Shown here: piece after piece, positions 16,279 to 27,732 of the stretch | How positions within the stretch are numbered: position 1 is the first letter of the stretch | How the letters are laid out: every line of letters begins with the position of its first letter | Assembly: GCA_963798655.1 (NCBI GenBank) | Contig: CAWCUH010000012.1 | Coordinates: forward strand, 310,001-374,000 | Length of the DNA stretch: 64,000 nucleotides | Source: CAVSMC01 sp963798655 | Lineage (GTDB): Bacteria; Pseudomonadota; Gammaproteobacteria; Burkholderiales; Casimicrobiaceae | Direction: 5' to 3' | Notes under the pieces: generated by a model | The model's input: only the letters and a program-made list of their open reading frames with translations | The model's database searches: none | What the model was told of the DNA's origin: nothing | Made by a program: the position numbers and the translations under genes

Positions 16279-16313
16279 AGGGGCGCGATTATACCTCGGA
16301 CCCCGGCATGACC

Positions 16314-16535
16314 TCAAAGCGGCCGCGCATCGAAGCCCGCCGCCTCGATCGCCTTGACGATCGCGTCGGGCTGCACCGCTGCGGCGTCGTACGCGACGGT
16401 CGCCTGCTTGTCGTCGAGCGATACGTCGACCGTCGCCACGCCGGGCAATCGCGACAGCGCGCCGGTGACGCTGCGCACGCAGCCGTTGCAATGCATGCCT
16501 TCGACCGCGAAGCGGCCGGTGGTCGTGTCGCTCAT
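16314..16535 (-). CDS. copZ: CopZ-like copper chaperone (heavy-metal-associated domain)
   Basis: 73 aa, one HMA domain with the metal site GMHCNGC (residues about 13-19) and the usual ferredoxin-like pattern (VSLDDKQATVAYD, then IVKAIEAAGF). Such proteins carry Cu(I) to the ATPase. Its ATG overlaps the copA stop (ATGA), so the pair is translationally coupled, with the chaperone downstream of the pump. Confidence 0.92.
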   Translation of the reverse strand: MSDTTTGRFAVEGMHCNGCVRSVTGALSRLPGVATVDVSLDDKQATVAYDAAAVQPDAIVKAIEAAGFDARPL

Positions 16536-18802
16536 CGCGAATCCTCCTCGACGGTTGCGACCGGCGGCGCGTGGTGCGCGCGCACGTTCGCGGGTGGGCG
16601 TGCGCTCGACGCGCGCTGCGCTGCGTGCGGGCGCCAGCGCTTGAGCAGCAGCGCATTGCTGACGACCGACACCGAGCTCGCCGCCATCGCAGCGCCGGCG
16701 AACACCGGCGAGAGCAGGCCGAGAGCAGCGAGCGGAATCCCGAGCACGTTGTAGACGAACGCGAAAAACAGGTTCTGCCGGATCTTCGACAGCGTGGCGC
16801 GCGACAGGTCGATCGCAGCCGCGACGGCGCCGAGGTCGTTACGCAGCAGCGTCACATCGGCCGCCGACAGCGCGCTGCCCGACCCAGCGCCCATCGCGAA
16901 CGACACGTCGGCCTGCGCGAGCGCCGGCGCGTCGTTGACGCCGTCGCCGACCATGCCGACGACGCGGCCCTGCTGCTGCAGCGATTGCACGAACGCTCGT
17001 TTGTCCTCCGGCCGTTGCTCCGCGCGCCAGTCGCTGATGCCGACGCCCTGCGCAACGGCCGCAGCCGACGCCGCGTGATCGCCGGTCAGCATGACGACGT
17101 CGACGCCCGCATCGCGCAACGCGCGCACCGCGGCGGCGACGCCGGGCCGAAGCGCGTCCGCGAGCGCGATCCAGCCGACGAGCTTTGCGCCTTCGGCGAC
17201 GCCGACCACCGTGCGTCCATCGCCCTGCGCCGCTTCGAGCGAGCCGGCGTCGACCGGCACGCCGGCCTCCGCGAGATAGGCGGCCGAGCCGAGGCGAACA
17301 TCCTGTCCGGCGTTCCTGCCGCTGACGCCGCGCCCCGGATGGACGACGACGTCGCTCACCGGCAACGCGGACAGCTCGAACGCGCTCGCCCGTTGGACGA
17401 TCGCCTGGGCGAGCGGATGCGTGGCGCCGCGCTCGAGGCTCGACGCGAGCAGCAGCAGCTCGGTTCGCGTGAATCCACGCGCCGGAAATTCGCCGACGAC
17501 CGCCGGCGCGCCGGCGGTGAGCGTGCCGGTCTTGTCGACGACGAGCGTGTCGACCTTTTCGGCGCGCTCGAGCGCCGCCGCGTTCTTGATCAGCACGCCT
17601 TCCTGCGCGCCGCGGCCGACGCCGACCATCAGCGCCGTCGGCGTGGCCAGCCCGAGCGCGCACGGGCACGCGATGACGAGCACAGCGGTGGCGCGCATCA
17701 GCGCGAGACCCCAGTCGCCGAGTGCCAGCGCGTTGGCAATCAGCGTCAGCGCGGCAAGCGCGAGCACCGCGGGCACGAACCACGCCGAGACGCGATCGGC
17801 GAGGCGCTGCACCGGCGCCTTCGACCCTTGCGCCGCCGCGACCTGGCGAACGATGCCGGCGAGAAGCGTCGCCTGGCCTACGGCCGTCGCCTCGCAGCGC
17901 AGCGGGCCGGTCTCGTTCACCGTGCCGGCGAACACGCTCGCGCCCGCGGCCTTGGCGACCGGCGCGCTTTCGCCGGTCAGCATCGCTTCGTTGACGGTCG
18001 ACTCGCCGGAGATGACGCGGCCATCGACCGGCACGCGGTCGCCTGCGCGCACGATGAACACGTCGCCGGCGCGCACCGCGGCGAGCGGCACTTCCTTCAC
18101 GTCGCCGTCGCGCTCGCGCAGCACCGTCGGCGGCTGCAGCTTCAACAGGCTGCGGATCGCGGCCGCCGTGCGCACCTTGGCGCGGTTTTCGAGGAGCTTG
18201 CCGAGCAGCACCAGCGTGATCACCGCGGTGCTCGCCTCGAAGTACAGATGCTGTCCCGCGATCGGCAACAACCACACGGCGACGCTGAATGCGTAGGCGG
18301 CGCTGGTGCCGAGCGCGACGAGCACGTCCATGTTCGCGGCGCCGCCGCGCAGCGCCTTCCATGCGCCGGCATAGAAGCGGCCGCCCGACCAGAACTGCAC
18401 CGGCGTCGCGAGCGCGAACTGCAGCCACGCCGCCATCTCGAGATCGTGCCGCCCGGTGATGGCCATCAACGCCATCTGGGCGACGAACGGCGCGGTGAGC
18501 AGTGCCGCCACCGCGAAGCGCGACAGTTCCGCGCGATAACGGCGCGCCTCGGCGCGCGCGTCGTGCTCCGGCTGCGCGAAAGGATCGACCGCCGGCTCGG
18601 CGTCGTAGCCGGCCCGCTGCACCGCTTCGATCAACCCCTCGGGCGTCGCCTTGGCAGGATCGAACTCGACGCGCGCCGTCTCGGTCGCGAAATTGACCGC
18701 CGCGTGCACGCCGTCGGCGCGGTTCAGCACCTTCTCGATCCGCGCCGCGCAGGCGGCACAGGTCATGCCGTGGAGCTGAAGGTCGACGACGCGGGGAGCC
18801 AT
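16532..18802 (-). CDS. copA: copper-translocating P1B-type ATPase
   Basis: 756 aa exporting Cu(I) from the cytoplasm. Order: N-terminal HMA domain with GMTCAAC (about residue 13), eight membrane helices, the actuator loop with TGES, the helix-6 CPC motif (IACPCALGLATP), the phosphorylation site DKTGTLT, the nucleotide domain with HP (ATHPLAQAI), and GDGVNDAPALAQAD. The ATG at 18802 puts the HMA domain at the normal distance from the N-terminus. No CueR-type operator is obvious in the 105 bases upstream. Confidence 0.96.
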   Translation of the reverse strand: MAPRVVDLQLHGMTCAACAARIEKVLNRADGVHAAVNFATETARVEFDPAKATPEGLIEAVQRAGYDAEPAVDPFAQPEHDARAEARRYRAELSRFAVAALLTAPFVAQMALMAITGRHDLEMAAWLQFALATPVQFWSGGRFYAGAWKALRGGAANMDVLVALGTSAAYAFSVAVWLLPIAGQHLYFEASTAVITLVLLGKLLENRAKVRTAAAIRSLLKLQPPTVLRERDGDVKEVPLAAVRAGDVFIVRAGDRVPVDGRVISGESTVNEAMLTGESAPVAKAAGASVFAGTVNETGPLRCEATAVGQATLLAGIVRQVAAAQGSKAPVQRLADRVSAWFVPAVLALAALTLIANALALGDWGLALMRATAVLVIACPCALGLATPTALMVGVGRGAQEGVLIKNAAALERAEKVDTLVVDKTGTLTAGAPAVVGEFPARGFTRTELLLLASSLERGATHPLAQAIVQRASAFELSALPVSDVVVHPGRGVSGRNAGQDVRLGSAAYLAEAGVPVDAGSLEAAQGDGRTVVGVAEGAKLVGWIALADALRPGVAAAVRALRDAGVDVVMLTGDHAASAAAVAQGVGISDWRAEQRPEDKRAFVQSLQQQGRVVGMVGDGVNDAPALAQADVSFAMGAGSGSALSAADVTLLRNDLGAVAAAIDLSRATLSKIRQNLFFAFVYNVLGIPLAALGLLSPVFAGAAMAASSVSVVSNALLLKRWRPHAAQRASSARPPANVRAHHAPPVATVEEDSR

Positions 18803-18907
18803 GGTGTCAGTAAGGAAACGCGGCCGTAACGTCAAACATGGCCCCGATGATCCGCGATTGCAAGGCCGTTGGCGTTGCGCCCGGTCAACCGGCGCGCGAC
18901 GCGCCGT

Positions 18908-20416
<1,509 letters not shown>

Positions 20417-20417
20417 G

Positions 20418-21522
20418 TCACACTCCCTGTTTGAGGCTCGCCGCGATGAAGTCGTCGAGGTCCCCGTCGAGCACCGCCTGCGTGTTGCCGACCTCGTAGT
20501 TCGTGCGCAGGTCCTTGATCCGCGACTGGTCGAGCACGTACGAGCGGATCTGATGGCCCCAGCCGATGTCGGTCTTCGAATCCTCGAGCTTCTGCTGCTC
20601 CTCCTGCCGCTTTCGCAGCTCGAGCTCGTAGAGCCGTGACTTGAGCATCGCCATCGCCTCGGCGCGATTGCGATGCTGCGAGCGATCGTTCTGGCACTGG
20701 ACGACGATGTTGGTCGGCAGGTGCGTGATGCGCACCGCGGAGTCCGTCTTGTTGATGTGCTGGCCGCCGGCGCCCGATGCGCGGAACGTGTCGATGCGCA
20801 GATCGGCCGGATTGATGTCGACCTCGATCGAATCGTCGACTTCCGGATAGACGAACACGCTCGCGAACGACGTGTGCCGGCGGGCATTCGAGTCGAACGG
20901 GCTCTTGCGCACCAGCCGATGGACGCCGGTCTCGGTGCGAAGGTAGCCGTAGGCGTAATCGCCGTCGACGCGCACCGATGCGCTCTTGATGCCGGCGACG
21001 TCGCCGGGCGACTCCTCGAGCACCTCGGTCTTGTAGCCGCGACGCTCGCAATAGCGCAGGTACATCCGCAGCAGCATCGCCGCCCAGTCCTGCGCCTCGG
21101 TGCCGCCCGAGCCCGCCTGGATGTCGATGAACGCCGGGTTGGGGTCCATCGGATTGGCGAACATCCGCCGGAACTCGAGGTCGCCAACGTCCTTTTCGAT
21201 CGAGGCGACGTCGGTTGCGATCGACTGGAGCGTCGCGTCGTCGTCCTCGCTTCGCGCGAGATCGAACAGCTCGCTGCTGTCGGCGATTCGCGTGCCGAGC
21301 GACGTCAATGCACCGACGACGCCATCGAGCGCCTTCTTTTCCTTGCCGAGCTGTTGCGCGCGCTCGGGATCGTCCCAGATCTTCGGATTCTCGAGCTCGC
21401 GCGAGACTTCGGTCAGTCTTACCGCCTTCCGATCGAAGTCAAAGATACCTCCGCAGGTCCGCGGTGCGCTCACCGAGGCCTTTCAACGTCGCGGCGATCT
21501 GATTCAGCTGCTCGGCTTCCAT
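20418..21522 (-). CDS. prfB: peptide chain release factor 2, with programmed +1 frameshift
   Basis: RF2 releases peptides at UGA and UAA. Translation starts at ATG 21522 (MEAEQLNQIAATLKGLGERT...). After 27 codons it meets an in-frame TGA at 21439-21441 within GGAGGTATCTTTGAC. The ribosome must slip +1 on CTT to read GAC and enter the long frame (DFDRKAVRLTEV). This is the classic RF2 autoregulatory site, with its internal Shine-Dalgarno-like AGGGG replaced by GGAGG. Downstream are the tripeptide SPF (KSPFDSNARRH) and the catalytic GGQ (SGAGGQHINKTDS). A TATAAT box lies at 21552-21557. Confidence 0.97.
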
Positions 21523-21687
21523 GAAGGTTCGCGCCTGTTTCGAGAGTGGTCATTATACGGTGCCGCTGTCTCGCGTCGGGATCGGTCGCGCTCGGTGTCA
21601 TTCCGACGCCGGAGGGACGCACATGCCACGCTATCATCTCGCTCTTGCGGCCGCCGATGCGGCTCGCCCCGTCCGGAGACTTTTCCA

Positions 21688-22152
21688 ATGGCCACGATCT
21701 TCGTCAACAAGGAGCGCGTCGTCGTCGCTGCGAACGCCGATCCCGACACGCCGCTGCTGTGGGTGCTGCGCGACCACCTCAATCTGACCGGCACGAAATA
21801 CGGTTGCGGCATGGGCCTGTGCGGTGCCTGCACCGTTCACATCGACGGCGTGCCTACCCGCTCGTGCACGACGCCGCTGTCGTCGGTCAAGCCCGGCGTC
21901 GAGATCACGACGATCGAGGGGCTGAAGACGAAGGAATCGCAGGCCGTGCAGGCGGCGTGGGAGAAGCTCGACGTGCCGCAATGCGGCTATTGCCAGTCGG
22001 GACAGGTGATGGCGGCGACGGCGTTGCTCGCGAAGAACAAGCGGCCCACCGACGCCGATATCGACACGGCGATGACGGGGAACATCTGCCGGTGCGCGAC
22101 TTACGTGCGCATCCGCGCCGCGATCAAGGAAGCGGCGAAGACGCTCGCCTGA
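21688..22152 (+). CDS. IorA-like [2Fe-2S] subunit of a molybdenum hydroxylase
   Basis: 154 aa from the ATG at 21688, with GGAGA seven bases upstream. Two iron-sulfur clusters are visible: the plant-type site GCGMGLCGACTVHIDG with a later RSC, and the C-terminal helical site QCGYCQSGQ...GNICRCATY. This small subunit passes electrons from the Mo cofactor subunit, as in isoquinoline 1-oxidoreductase and related aldehyde oxidases. The large subunit follows 13 bases later. Confidence 0.92.
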   Translation: MATIFVNKERVVVAANADPDTPLLWVLRDHLNLTGTKYGCGMGLCGACTVHIDGVPTRSCTTPLSSVKPGVEITTIEGLKTKESQAVQAAWEKLDVPQCGYCQSGQVMAATALLAKNKRPTDADIDTAMTGNICRCATYVRIRAAIKEAAKTLA

Positions 22153-22165
22153 CCGGGAGACGACG

Positions 22166-24384
22166 ATGATGTTCCGCTATCGCATCGAGAAGATGTCGCG
22201 CCGCGCGTTCCTGCGCACGTCGGGCGCGGCCGGCGCCGGGCTGATGCTCGCCGTCTACGGTCCTGCACGCGCCGCCGAGGCCGACCCGGCCGCGCCGGCG
22301 TCGGAGCCCCGAATGTGCCGGCGCCGATCGACGCGCAACGCGTTCGTTCGCATCGGCGCCGACAACACCGTAACGGTGATCTCCAAGCATCTCGAGATGG
22401 GCCAGGGCACGTACACCGGGCTCGCGACGCTCGTGGCCGAGGAGCTCGACTGCGCCTGGTCGCAGGTGAAAGTCGAGGGCGCGCCGGCCGAAGTGCCGCG
22501 CTACGCGAACAAGTTCTGGGGACCGGCGCAGGGCACGGGCGGTTCCACGGCCATCGCAAACTCGTTCGAGCAGTATCGGCAGGCGGGCGCGGCCGCGCGC
22601 GCGATGCTGGTCGCCGCGGCAGCGAAGCAGTGGAAGGTCGCGCCGGAGTCGATCGTCGTGAAGAGCGGCGTGCTCACCCATTCGTCGGGCAAGCGCGCGA
22701 CGTTCGGGCAACTCGCTGCCGCCGCGGCGATCGATGCCCGTGCCGACGACGGTGAAGCTGAAGGATGCGAAGGATTTCACGCTGATCGGCAAGAGCGCGC
22801 CGCGCAAGGATTCGCGCGCGAAATCGACGGGCAGCCGCGCAGTTCACGCAGGACGTGAAGCTGCCCGGCATGCTGACCGCCGTCGTCGCGCATCCGCCGC
22901 GATTCGGCGCGCGCGTGAAGAGCTTCGATTCGCAAAGCGTGTCCGGCATGCCGGGCGTGCGTTTCGTCGTCCAGGTGCCGAACGGCGTCGCCGTCGTCGC
23001 GACGAGCTTCTGGGCGGCGAAGAAGGCGCGCGACGCGCTGAAGGTCGAATGGGACGACAGCACGGCGGTGTCGTTCTCGAGCGCCGACGTCTTCGATGAA
23101 TATCGCAAGATCGCGGCGAAGCCCGCGCCCGTCGCGCGCAACGACGGCGACGTCGACAAGGCGCTCGCCGGCGCGGCGAAGGTCGTCGAGGCAACGTACG
23201 AATTCCCGTATCTCGCGCACGCGGCGATGGAGCCGATGAACTGCGTCGTGAAGCTGTCGGCCAATGCGTGCGAAGTGTGGAACGGCGAGCAGTTCCAGAC
23301 CGGCGACCAGGCGGCGATCGCGCAAGCGGTCGGCCTGAAGCCCGAGCAGGTGAAGATCAACATGCTCTACGCGGGCGGCAGCTTCGGTCGCCGCGCGAGC
23401 TCGCTGTCCGACTATCAGGTCGAAGCCGCGTCGATCGCGAAGGGCCTCGCCGTCGGCGGCAAGCTCGACATCCCGGTGAAGCTCGTCTGGACGCGCGAGG
23501 ACGACATGCGCGCGGGCTTCTATCGACCGGCGTACCTGCACACGATGAAGGCGGCGCTCGACGCGGGCGGCAACGTCGTCGCATGGCATCACCGGATCGT
23601 CGGGCAGTCGATCCTCGCCGGCACGGCGTTCGAGCCGATGATGGTGAAGAACGGCATCGACGGGACCTCGGTCGAAGGCGCGGCGAACCTGCCGTACGCG
23701 GTGCCGAATCTGCGCGTCGAGCTCTATTCGACGAAGGTCGGCATCCCGGTGCTGTGGTGGCGCTCGGTCGGTTCGACGCACACCGCGTACTCGACGGAGA
23801 CGCTGATCGACGAGCTCGCGCAATCCGCCGGCAAGGATCCGGTCGAATTCAGGCGCGCGATGCTCGCGAAGCATCCGCGCCACCTGGGCGTGCTCGATCT
23901 CGCCGCGAAGGAGGCCCGTTGGGGAACGCCGCTCGCGGGCGGCGCCAACGGCGAGAAGCGCGCGCGCGGCGTGGCGGTGCACGAGTCGTTCAACACCGTC
24001 GTCGCGCAGGTCGCCGAGATCACCGTGAAGCCCGACAAGTCGTTCACCGTCGATCGCGTCGTCTGCGCCGTCGACTGCGGTGTCGCGGTCAACCCCGACG
24101 TGATTCGTGCGCAGATGGAAGGCGGCATCGGCTTCGGCCTGTCGGCCGTCCTGTACGGTGCGATCACCATCGACAAGGGCGCGACCGAGCAGTCGAACTT
24201 CCACGACTATCAGGTGCTTCGGATCAACGAGATGCCGAAGGTCGACGTGTACATCGTGCCGTCGACCGAGAATCCGACCGGCGTCGGCGAACCTGGCGTG
24301 CCTCCTATTGCGCCGGCCGTCGCCAACGCGATCGCCGCGGCCACGGGACAGCGATTGCGCAAGCTGCCCTTGAAGATCGCATGA
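22166..24384 (+). pseudogene. IorB-like molybdopterin-binding subunit, reading frame broken at least twice
   Basis: The start (MMFRYRIEKMSRRAFLRTSG) is a Tat-type signal, as expected for a periplasmic xanthine-dehydrogenase-family large subunit. The frame is good to about 22730 (KRATFGQLAAAAA). Homology then continues in a second frame (MPVPTTVKLKDAKDFTLIGK) and, from about 22835, in a third (AAQFTQDVKLPGM), which runs to 24384 with the Mo-cofactor regions (GGSFGRR; GVGEPGVPPIAPAVANAI). A local out-of-frame patch near 22310-22345 may be another compensated pair. No single unbroken protein is encoded as written. Either the gene is decaying or the sequence has indel errors. Confidence 0.85.
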
Positions 24385-24418
24385 TCGGTTCGTCGTCCCC
24401 GCACAAAAAGGCCAGGCG

Positions 24419-25261
24419 ATGAAAACGCCGCGCGGCTTCGTCACGTCGCACGCGATGCCGGCCCCCTTGCCGGCGGGTGCGCTCGTGTTCGCGTTTCGCG
24501 ACGGCAAGCTGCTCGTCCACGGAGCACGCGATGCCGATGCGCAGCCGCGTGTGGCGACGTCGGCTGAAACTGCGGCACTCGGACTGCAAGGCGCGGCGTA
24601 TTTTCTCGGACACCTCGACGGCGTCGATTGCGTCGCGCTGCGGCTCGCCGGCGACGCACCCGAGCCGCAAGGCTGGCGATACGCGGGACTGCGCTCGCTC
24701 TTCTTCTGTCTGCCGGATCCGCTGCTCGCGCTCGCCGGACGCGCTTCGCAAGTCGTCGAATGGGATCGCACGCATCGCTATTGCGGTGCGTGCGCAACGC
24801 CGACGCGCGACAAGGAGGGCGAGCGCGCGAAGGAATGCCCCGCGTGCGGCCTCGTCGCCTATCCGCGCGTCTCGCCGGCGATGATGTGCCTCGTCACGCG
24901 CGGTCGCGAGATGCTGCTCGCGCGCTCGCACCGCTTCGCGCAGCCGATCTACAGCGCGCTCGCCGGATTCGTCGAGGCCGGCGAGTCGATCGAGGACTGC
25001 GTCCATCGCGAGGTGCGCGAAGAGGTGGGTCTCGACGTTGGCGAGCCCGTGTATTTCGACAGCCAGCCCTGGCCGTTCCCGCACTCGCTGATGATCGCGT
25101 ACACCGCCGAATACGTCGGTGGCGAGATCAGGCTCGAGGATGAAGAGATCGCCGAGGCGCGCTGGTTCTCGCCCGATGATCTGCCCGCTCTTCCGTCGCC
25201 CGTGTCGATCGCGCGCCGATTGATCGACGCGACCGCCGCACGGCTGCGCGCGCTCGGCTGA
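24419..25261 (+). CDS. nudC: NADH pyrophosphatase NudC
   Basis: 280 aa Nudix hydrolase that cleaves NADH/NAD and NAD-capped RNA. A Zn ribbon (YCGACATPT...ECPACGLVAYPR) at about 120-150 is followed by the Nudix box GFVEAGESIEDCVHREV-REEVGL and the NudC-specific SQPWPFPHSLM. The gene ends just before a long inverted repeat shared with the convergent oxidoreductase gene. Confidence 0.95.
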   Translation: MKTPRGFVTSHAMPAPLPAGALVFAFRDGKLLVHGARDADAQPRVATSAETAALGLQGAAYFLGHLDGVDCVALRLAGDAPEPQGWRYAGLRSLFFCLPDPLLALAGRASQVVEWDRTHRYCGACATPTRDKEGERAKECPACGLVAYPRVSPAMMCLVTRGREMLLARSHRFAQPIYSALAGFVEAGESIEDCVHREVREEVGLDVGEPVYFDSQPWPFPHSLMIAYTAEYVGGEIRLEDEEIAEARWFSPDDLPALPSPVSIARRLIDATAARLRALG

Positions 25262-25269
25262 GTCGAACA

Positions 25270-25340
25270 GGGGACAGACCACGTTTTCCGGTTAAGTCAG
25301 CGACCGGTTTCCGGCGTCCCGAAAAACGTGGTCTGTCCCT
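25270..25340. repeat. inverted repeat, GGGACAGACCACGTTTT family
   Basis: The left arm at about 25270-25290 (GGGACAGACCACGTTTTCCG) is mirrored by the right arm at 25318-25340, with about 27 bases between. It lies between the convergent nudC and Gfo/Idh genes and could act as a bidirectional terminator. The right arm is inside the Gfo/Idh coding sequence and encodes its last residues. It shares the GGGACAGAC core with the repeat at 55315-55384. Confidence 0.85.
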
Positions 25341-26349
25341 CATTAGCCATCGCCTGCGCCGTCAACGCGAGCTCGCAGACCTTGTAGCAATGCGCCTGCG
25401 GCATCGCGGTCTCGGTGCGCTCGAAGATGTCCCGCCGCAGGTTGGTGTAATACGTGAGTTCCGCGTCCGCGCAATCGACGTAACGGACGCCTTTGCCGTC
25501 GACGAGAAACAAATGGTCCGTGCCGGGACGGCCGGCGATGTCGACGTACTTGCGCAGCTCGATGTAGCCCTCGGTGCCGACGAGCGTCAGGCGCCCGTCG
25601 CCCCACGTCGGTAAGCCGTCGGGCGTGAACCAGTCGACGCGAACGTAGCCCGACGCGCGGTCGCTTTCGACCATGACTTCGCCGAGGTCCTCGAACCCGG
25701 GATCGCCCGGGTGATTCATGTTCGCAGCCCGCGCCGCGACGATGCGCGCGTCCGTCGACCCGGTGAAATACAGGAACTGGTCGAGTTGATGCGATGCGAG
25801 GTCGCACAGGATGCCGCCGTATTGCGCACGTTCGAAGAACCACGGCGATCGTAGATGGCGATTCAATCGATGCGGGCCGAGTCCGCACGTATGTATGACG
25901 CGTCCGATCGCGCCGGCGGCGATGAGCTCGCCCGCGCGCGTCGCCGATCGCGTCTCGAAGCGCTCGGTGAAATTGATCGAGAATATGCGCCCGCTTTCGC
26001 GCTGCGCGGCGCGCACGGCGTCGAGCTGGTCGAACGTCGTTACGGCGGGCTTGTCCGACATGAAATCCTTGCCGGCGCGCATCGATTCGACCGCGAATCC
26101 GGCGCGCTCGCACGGGATTGCCGCGCACGTGATCAGGTGGATCGTCGGATCGTCGAGGAAGCGCCGATAGTCGTCGACGCGGGCGACGTCGGGAAAGCGC
26201 TCGACGAAACCCTTCAACGGCACGGGGTCGCCGCGCGTCCAGAACCCGGCGCACTCGGCGCCGATGTCGCGCAGGCTCTTCACCTGATCGTAGACGTGCC
26301 GATGGTCGAGGCCGATGGCGGCAAAGCGGAGCTTCGGGTACGGGTTCAT
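25297..26349 (-). CDS. Gfo/Idh/MocA family oxidoreductase
   Basis: 350 aa from the ATG at 26349. An N-terminal Rossmann domain (FAAIGLDHRHVYDQV; a divergent GxGxxG) leads to the conserved SDKPAVTTFDQLDAVRAA (the EKP-like motif, here DKP) and a C-terminal alpha/beta domain with GGILCDLASHQLDQFLYFTG. These enzymes oxidise or reduce sugars and related substrates with NAD(P); the substrate is unknown. The last residues (EGQTTFFGTPETGR) are encoded by an inverted repeat, so the original C-terminus was probably replaced. Confidence 0.88.
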   Translation of the reverse strand: MNPYPKLRFAAIGLDHRHVYDQVKSLRDIGAECAGFWTRGDPVPLKGFVERFPDVARVDDYRRFLDDPTIHLITCAAIPCERAGFAVESMRAGKDFMSDKPAVTTFDQLDAVRAAQRESGRIFSINFTERFETRSATRAGELIAAGAIGRVIHTCGLGPHRLNRHLRSPWFFERAQYGGILCDLASHQLDQFLYFTGSTDARIVAARAANMNHPGDPGFEDLGEVMVESDRASGYVRVDWFTPDGLPTWGDGRLTLVGTEGYIELRKYVDIAGRPGTDHLFLVDGKGVRYVDCADAELTYYTNLRRDIFERTETAMPQAHCYKVCELALTAQAMANEGQTTFFGTPETGR

Positions 26350-26476
26350 GGGCGCTTCACGGGATCCGGTGGCGCGGTCATTATTGCACCGGCCGCGGGG
26401 CCGTACCGCCGCTTTCGGTAAAGCGTCGGCACGGGCGAAGCTGCTAGAATCTGCCCGCTCGACTTCCGCTCGCTCC

Positions 26477-27082
26477 ATGCGCCGAATCCTCGCTTTGCTG
26501 CTCGCCGTGTCGTTCGCCGTGCTCGCGCACGCGCAGGACACCCGCGACATGACCGATGAGGCACGCAGCCGCTATGCGAGCGCACTGAAGGATGCGACTG
26601 CGCTCGTGCAGCAGAAGCGCTACGACGCGGCGAAGCAGGCACTGGGCGCACTGATCGCGCAACGGCCGCGCGAGCCACAGGCGCGCTTCCTGCTGGGCGT
26701 CGTACAGACCGAAACCGGTGACGACGCGGCGGCGGTACGTACGTTCACGGAACTCACGCAGCAGTACCCGGAGCTTCCCGAGCCGCACAACAACCTCGCG
26801 GTGCTGTACGCGAAGCGCGGCGACGTCGACAACGCGCGTGCCGAGCTCGAAACGGCGCTCAAGGCCGCGCCGGATTGGGCCGTCGCGCATGAAAACCTCG
26901 GCGACCTCCTCGCGCGCATGGCGGCCGATCATTACGAGCGCGCAACGAAGCTCGATCGGCTGAACAAGAGCGCCGCGGCGAAGCTCGAGATCGCGCGCAA
27001 TCTGCTCGCCGTGTCGACCGCTTCGGTGCCCGCGTCCGCGTCCTCGTCGACGACATCCGCGCCAGCGTCGGCGTCGAAATAA
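26477..27082 (+). CDS. exported TPR-repeat protein
   Basis: 201 aa with a signal peptide (residues 1-19, ending AHA-QD). Three to four tetratricopeptide repeats follow (YDAAKQALGALIAQRPREPQ; PEPHNNLAVLYAKRGDVDNA; WAVAHENLGDLLARMAADHY) and a Ser/Ala-rich tail. Such proteins scaffold protein contacts in the periplasm. A TAGAAT -10 element (26445-26450) lies 27 bases before the start. It precedes two cyclophilin genes in the same direction. Confidence 0.88.
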   Translation: MRRILALLLAVSFAVLAHAQDTRDMTDEARSRYASALKDATALVQQKRYDAAKQALGALIAQRPREPQARFLLGVVQTETGDDAAAVRTFTELTQQYPELPEPHNNLAVLYAKRGDVDNARAELETALKAAPDWAVAHENLGDLLARMAADHYERATKLDRLNKSAAAKLEIARNLLAVSTASVPASASSSTTSAPASASK

Positions 27083-27110
27083 CCTCACTTCGATTCAAAG
27101 GAGCGTGTCG

Positions 27111-27722
27111 ATGTCGTTTCGCTTGTCGTTGTTCGCCGCGATCGTCGCGGTGGCACTGTCGTTGCCCGCGCACGCGGCGAATCCGCAGGTCGAGCTCGAT
27201 ACGACGCTCGGCAAGATTCGCGTCGAGCTCTATCCCGACGCGGCGCCGAAGACCGTCGAGAACTTCCTCGCGTACGTCAAGTCGGGTTACTACGACGGCA
27301 CGCAGTTCCATCGGGTCATCGACGGCTTCATGGTCCAGGGAGGCGGCTTCACCACCGACTTCAGGCAGAAACCGACGCGGCCGCCCGTGGTGAACGAGGC
27401 CGAGAAGAGCAGCAGGGCCGGCGTGCTGAACACGGCGGGAACCATTGCGATGGCGCGCACGTCTGACCCGAACTCCGCGACCGCGCAGTTCTTCATCAAC
27501 GTCAACGACAACCGCGCGCTCAACTTCCGCTCGCCCGACCCGATGGGCATCGGCTATACGGCGTTCGGCAAGGTCGTCGACGGCATGGACGTCGTCCACA
27601 GGATCGCGAAGGTCGCGAAGGGTGGCGGCAAGCCGGTGCCGCCCGGCACGCCGCTCGATCCGAAGGACGTTCCAACCGAGCCGGTCGTCATCTCGAAGGC
27701 CTTCGTCGTCGACGCCAAATAG
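27111..27722 (+). CDS. ppiA: periplasmic cyclophilin-type peptidyl-prolyl isomerase
   Basis: 203 aa from the ATG at 27111; AAGGAG is eight bases upstream, too close to the GTG at 27105 for that start to work. A signal peptide (1-23, ending AHA-AN) precedes a cyclophilin domain with YYDGTQFHRVIDGFMVQGGG, MARTSDPNSATAQFFINV and YTAFGKVVDGMDVV. It catalyses Xaa-Pro isomerisation in the periplasm. A cytoplasmic paralogue follows 10 bases later. Confidence 0.94.
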   Translation: MSFRLSLFAAIVAVALSLPAHAANPQVELDTTLGKIRVELYPDAAPKTVENFLAYVKSGYYDGTQFHRVIDGFMVQGGGFTTDFRQKPTRPPVVNEAEKSSRAGVLNTAGTIAMARTSDPNSATAQFFINVNDNRALNFRSPDPMGIGYTAFGKVVDGMDVVHRIAKVAKGGGKPVPPGTPLDPKDVPTEPVVISKAFVVDAK

Positions 27723-27732
27723 GACGAATGCG

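Noticed and set aside
12300..16300. A prophage or integrative element carrying the gtr operon into the tRNA cluster
   Set aside because: No integrase, phage gene or visible att repeat; kept only as a possible old island.
16571..18829. 752-codon open frame on the plus strand opposite copA
   Set aside because: Arg/His/Asp-rich composition typical of antisense frames in GC-rich genes; copA on the other strand has every P1B-ATPase motif.
22777..24771. 664-codon open frame opposite the iorB-like and nudC genes
   Set aside because: It crosses two recognised genes and has an antisense-type composition.
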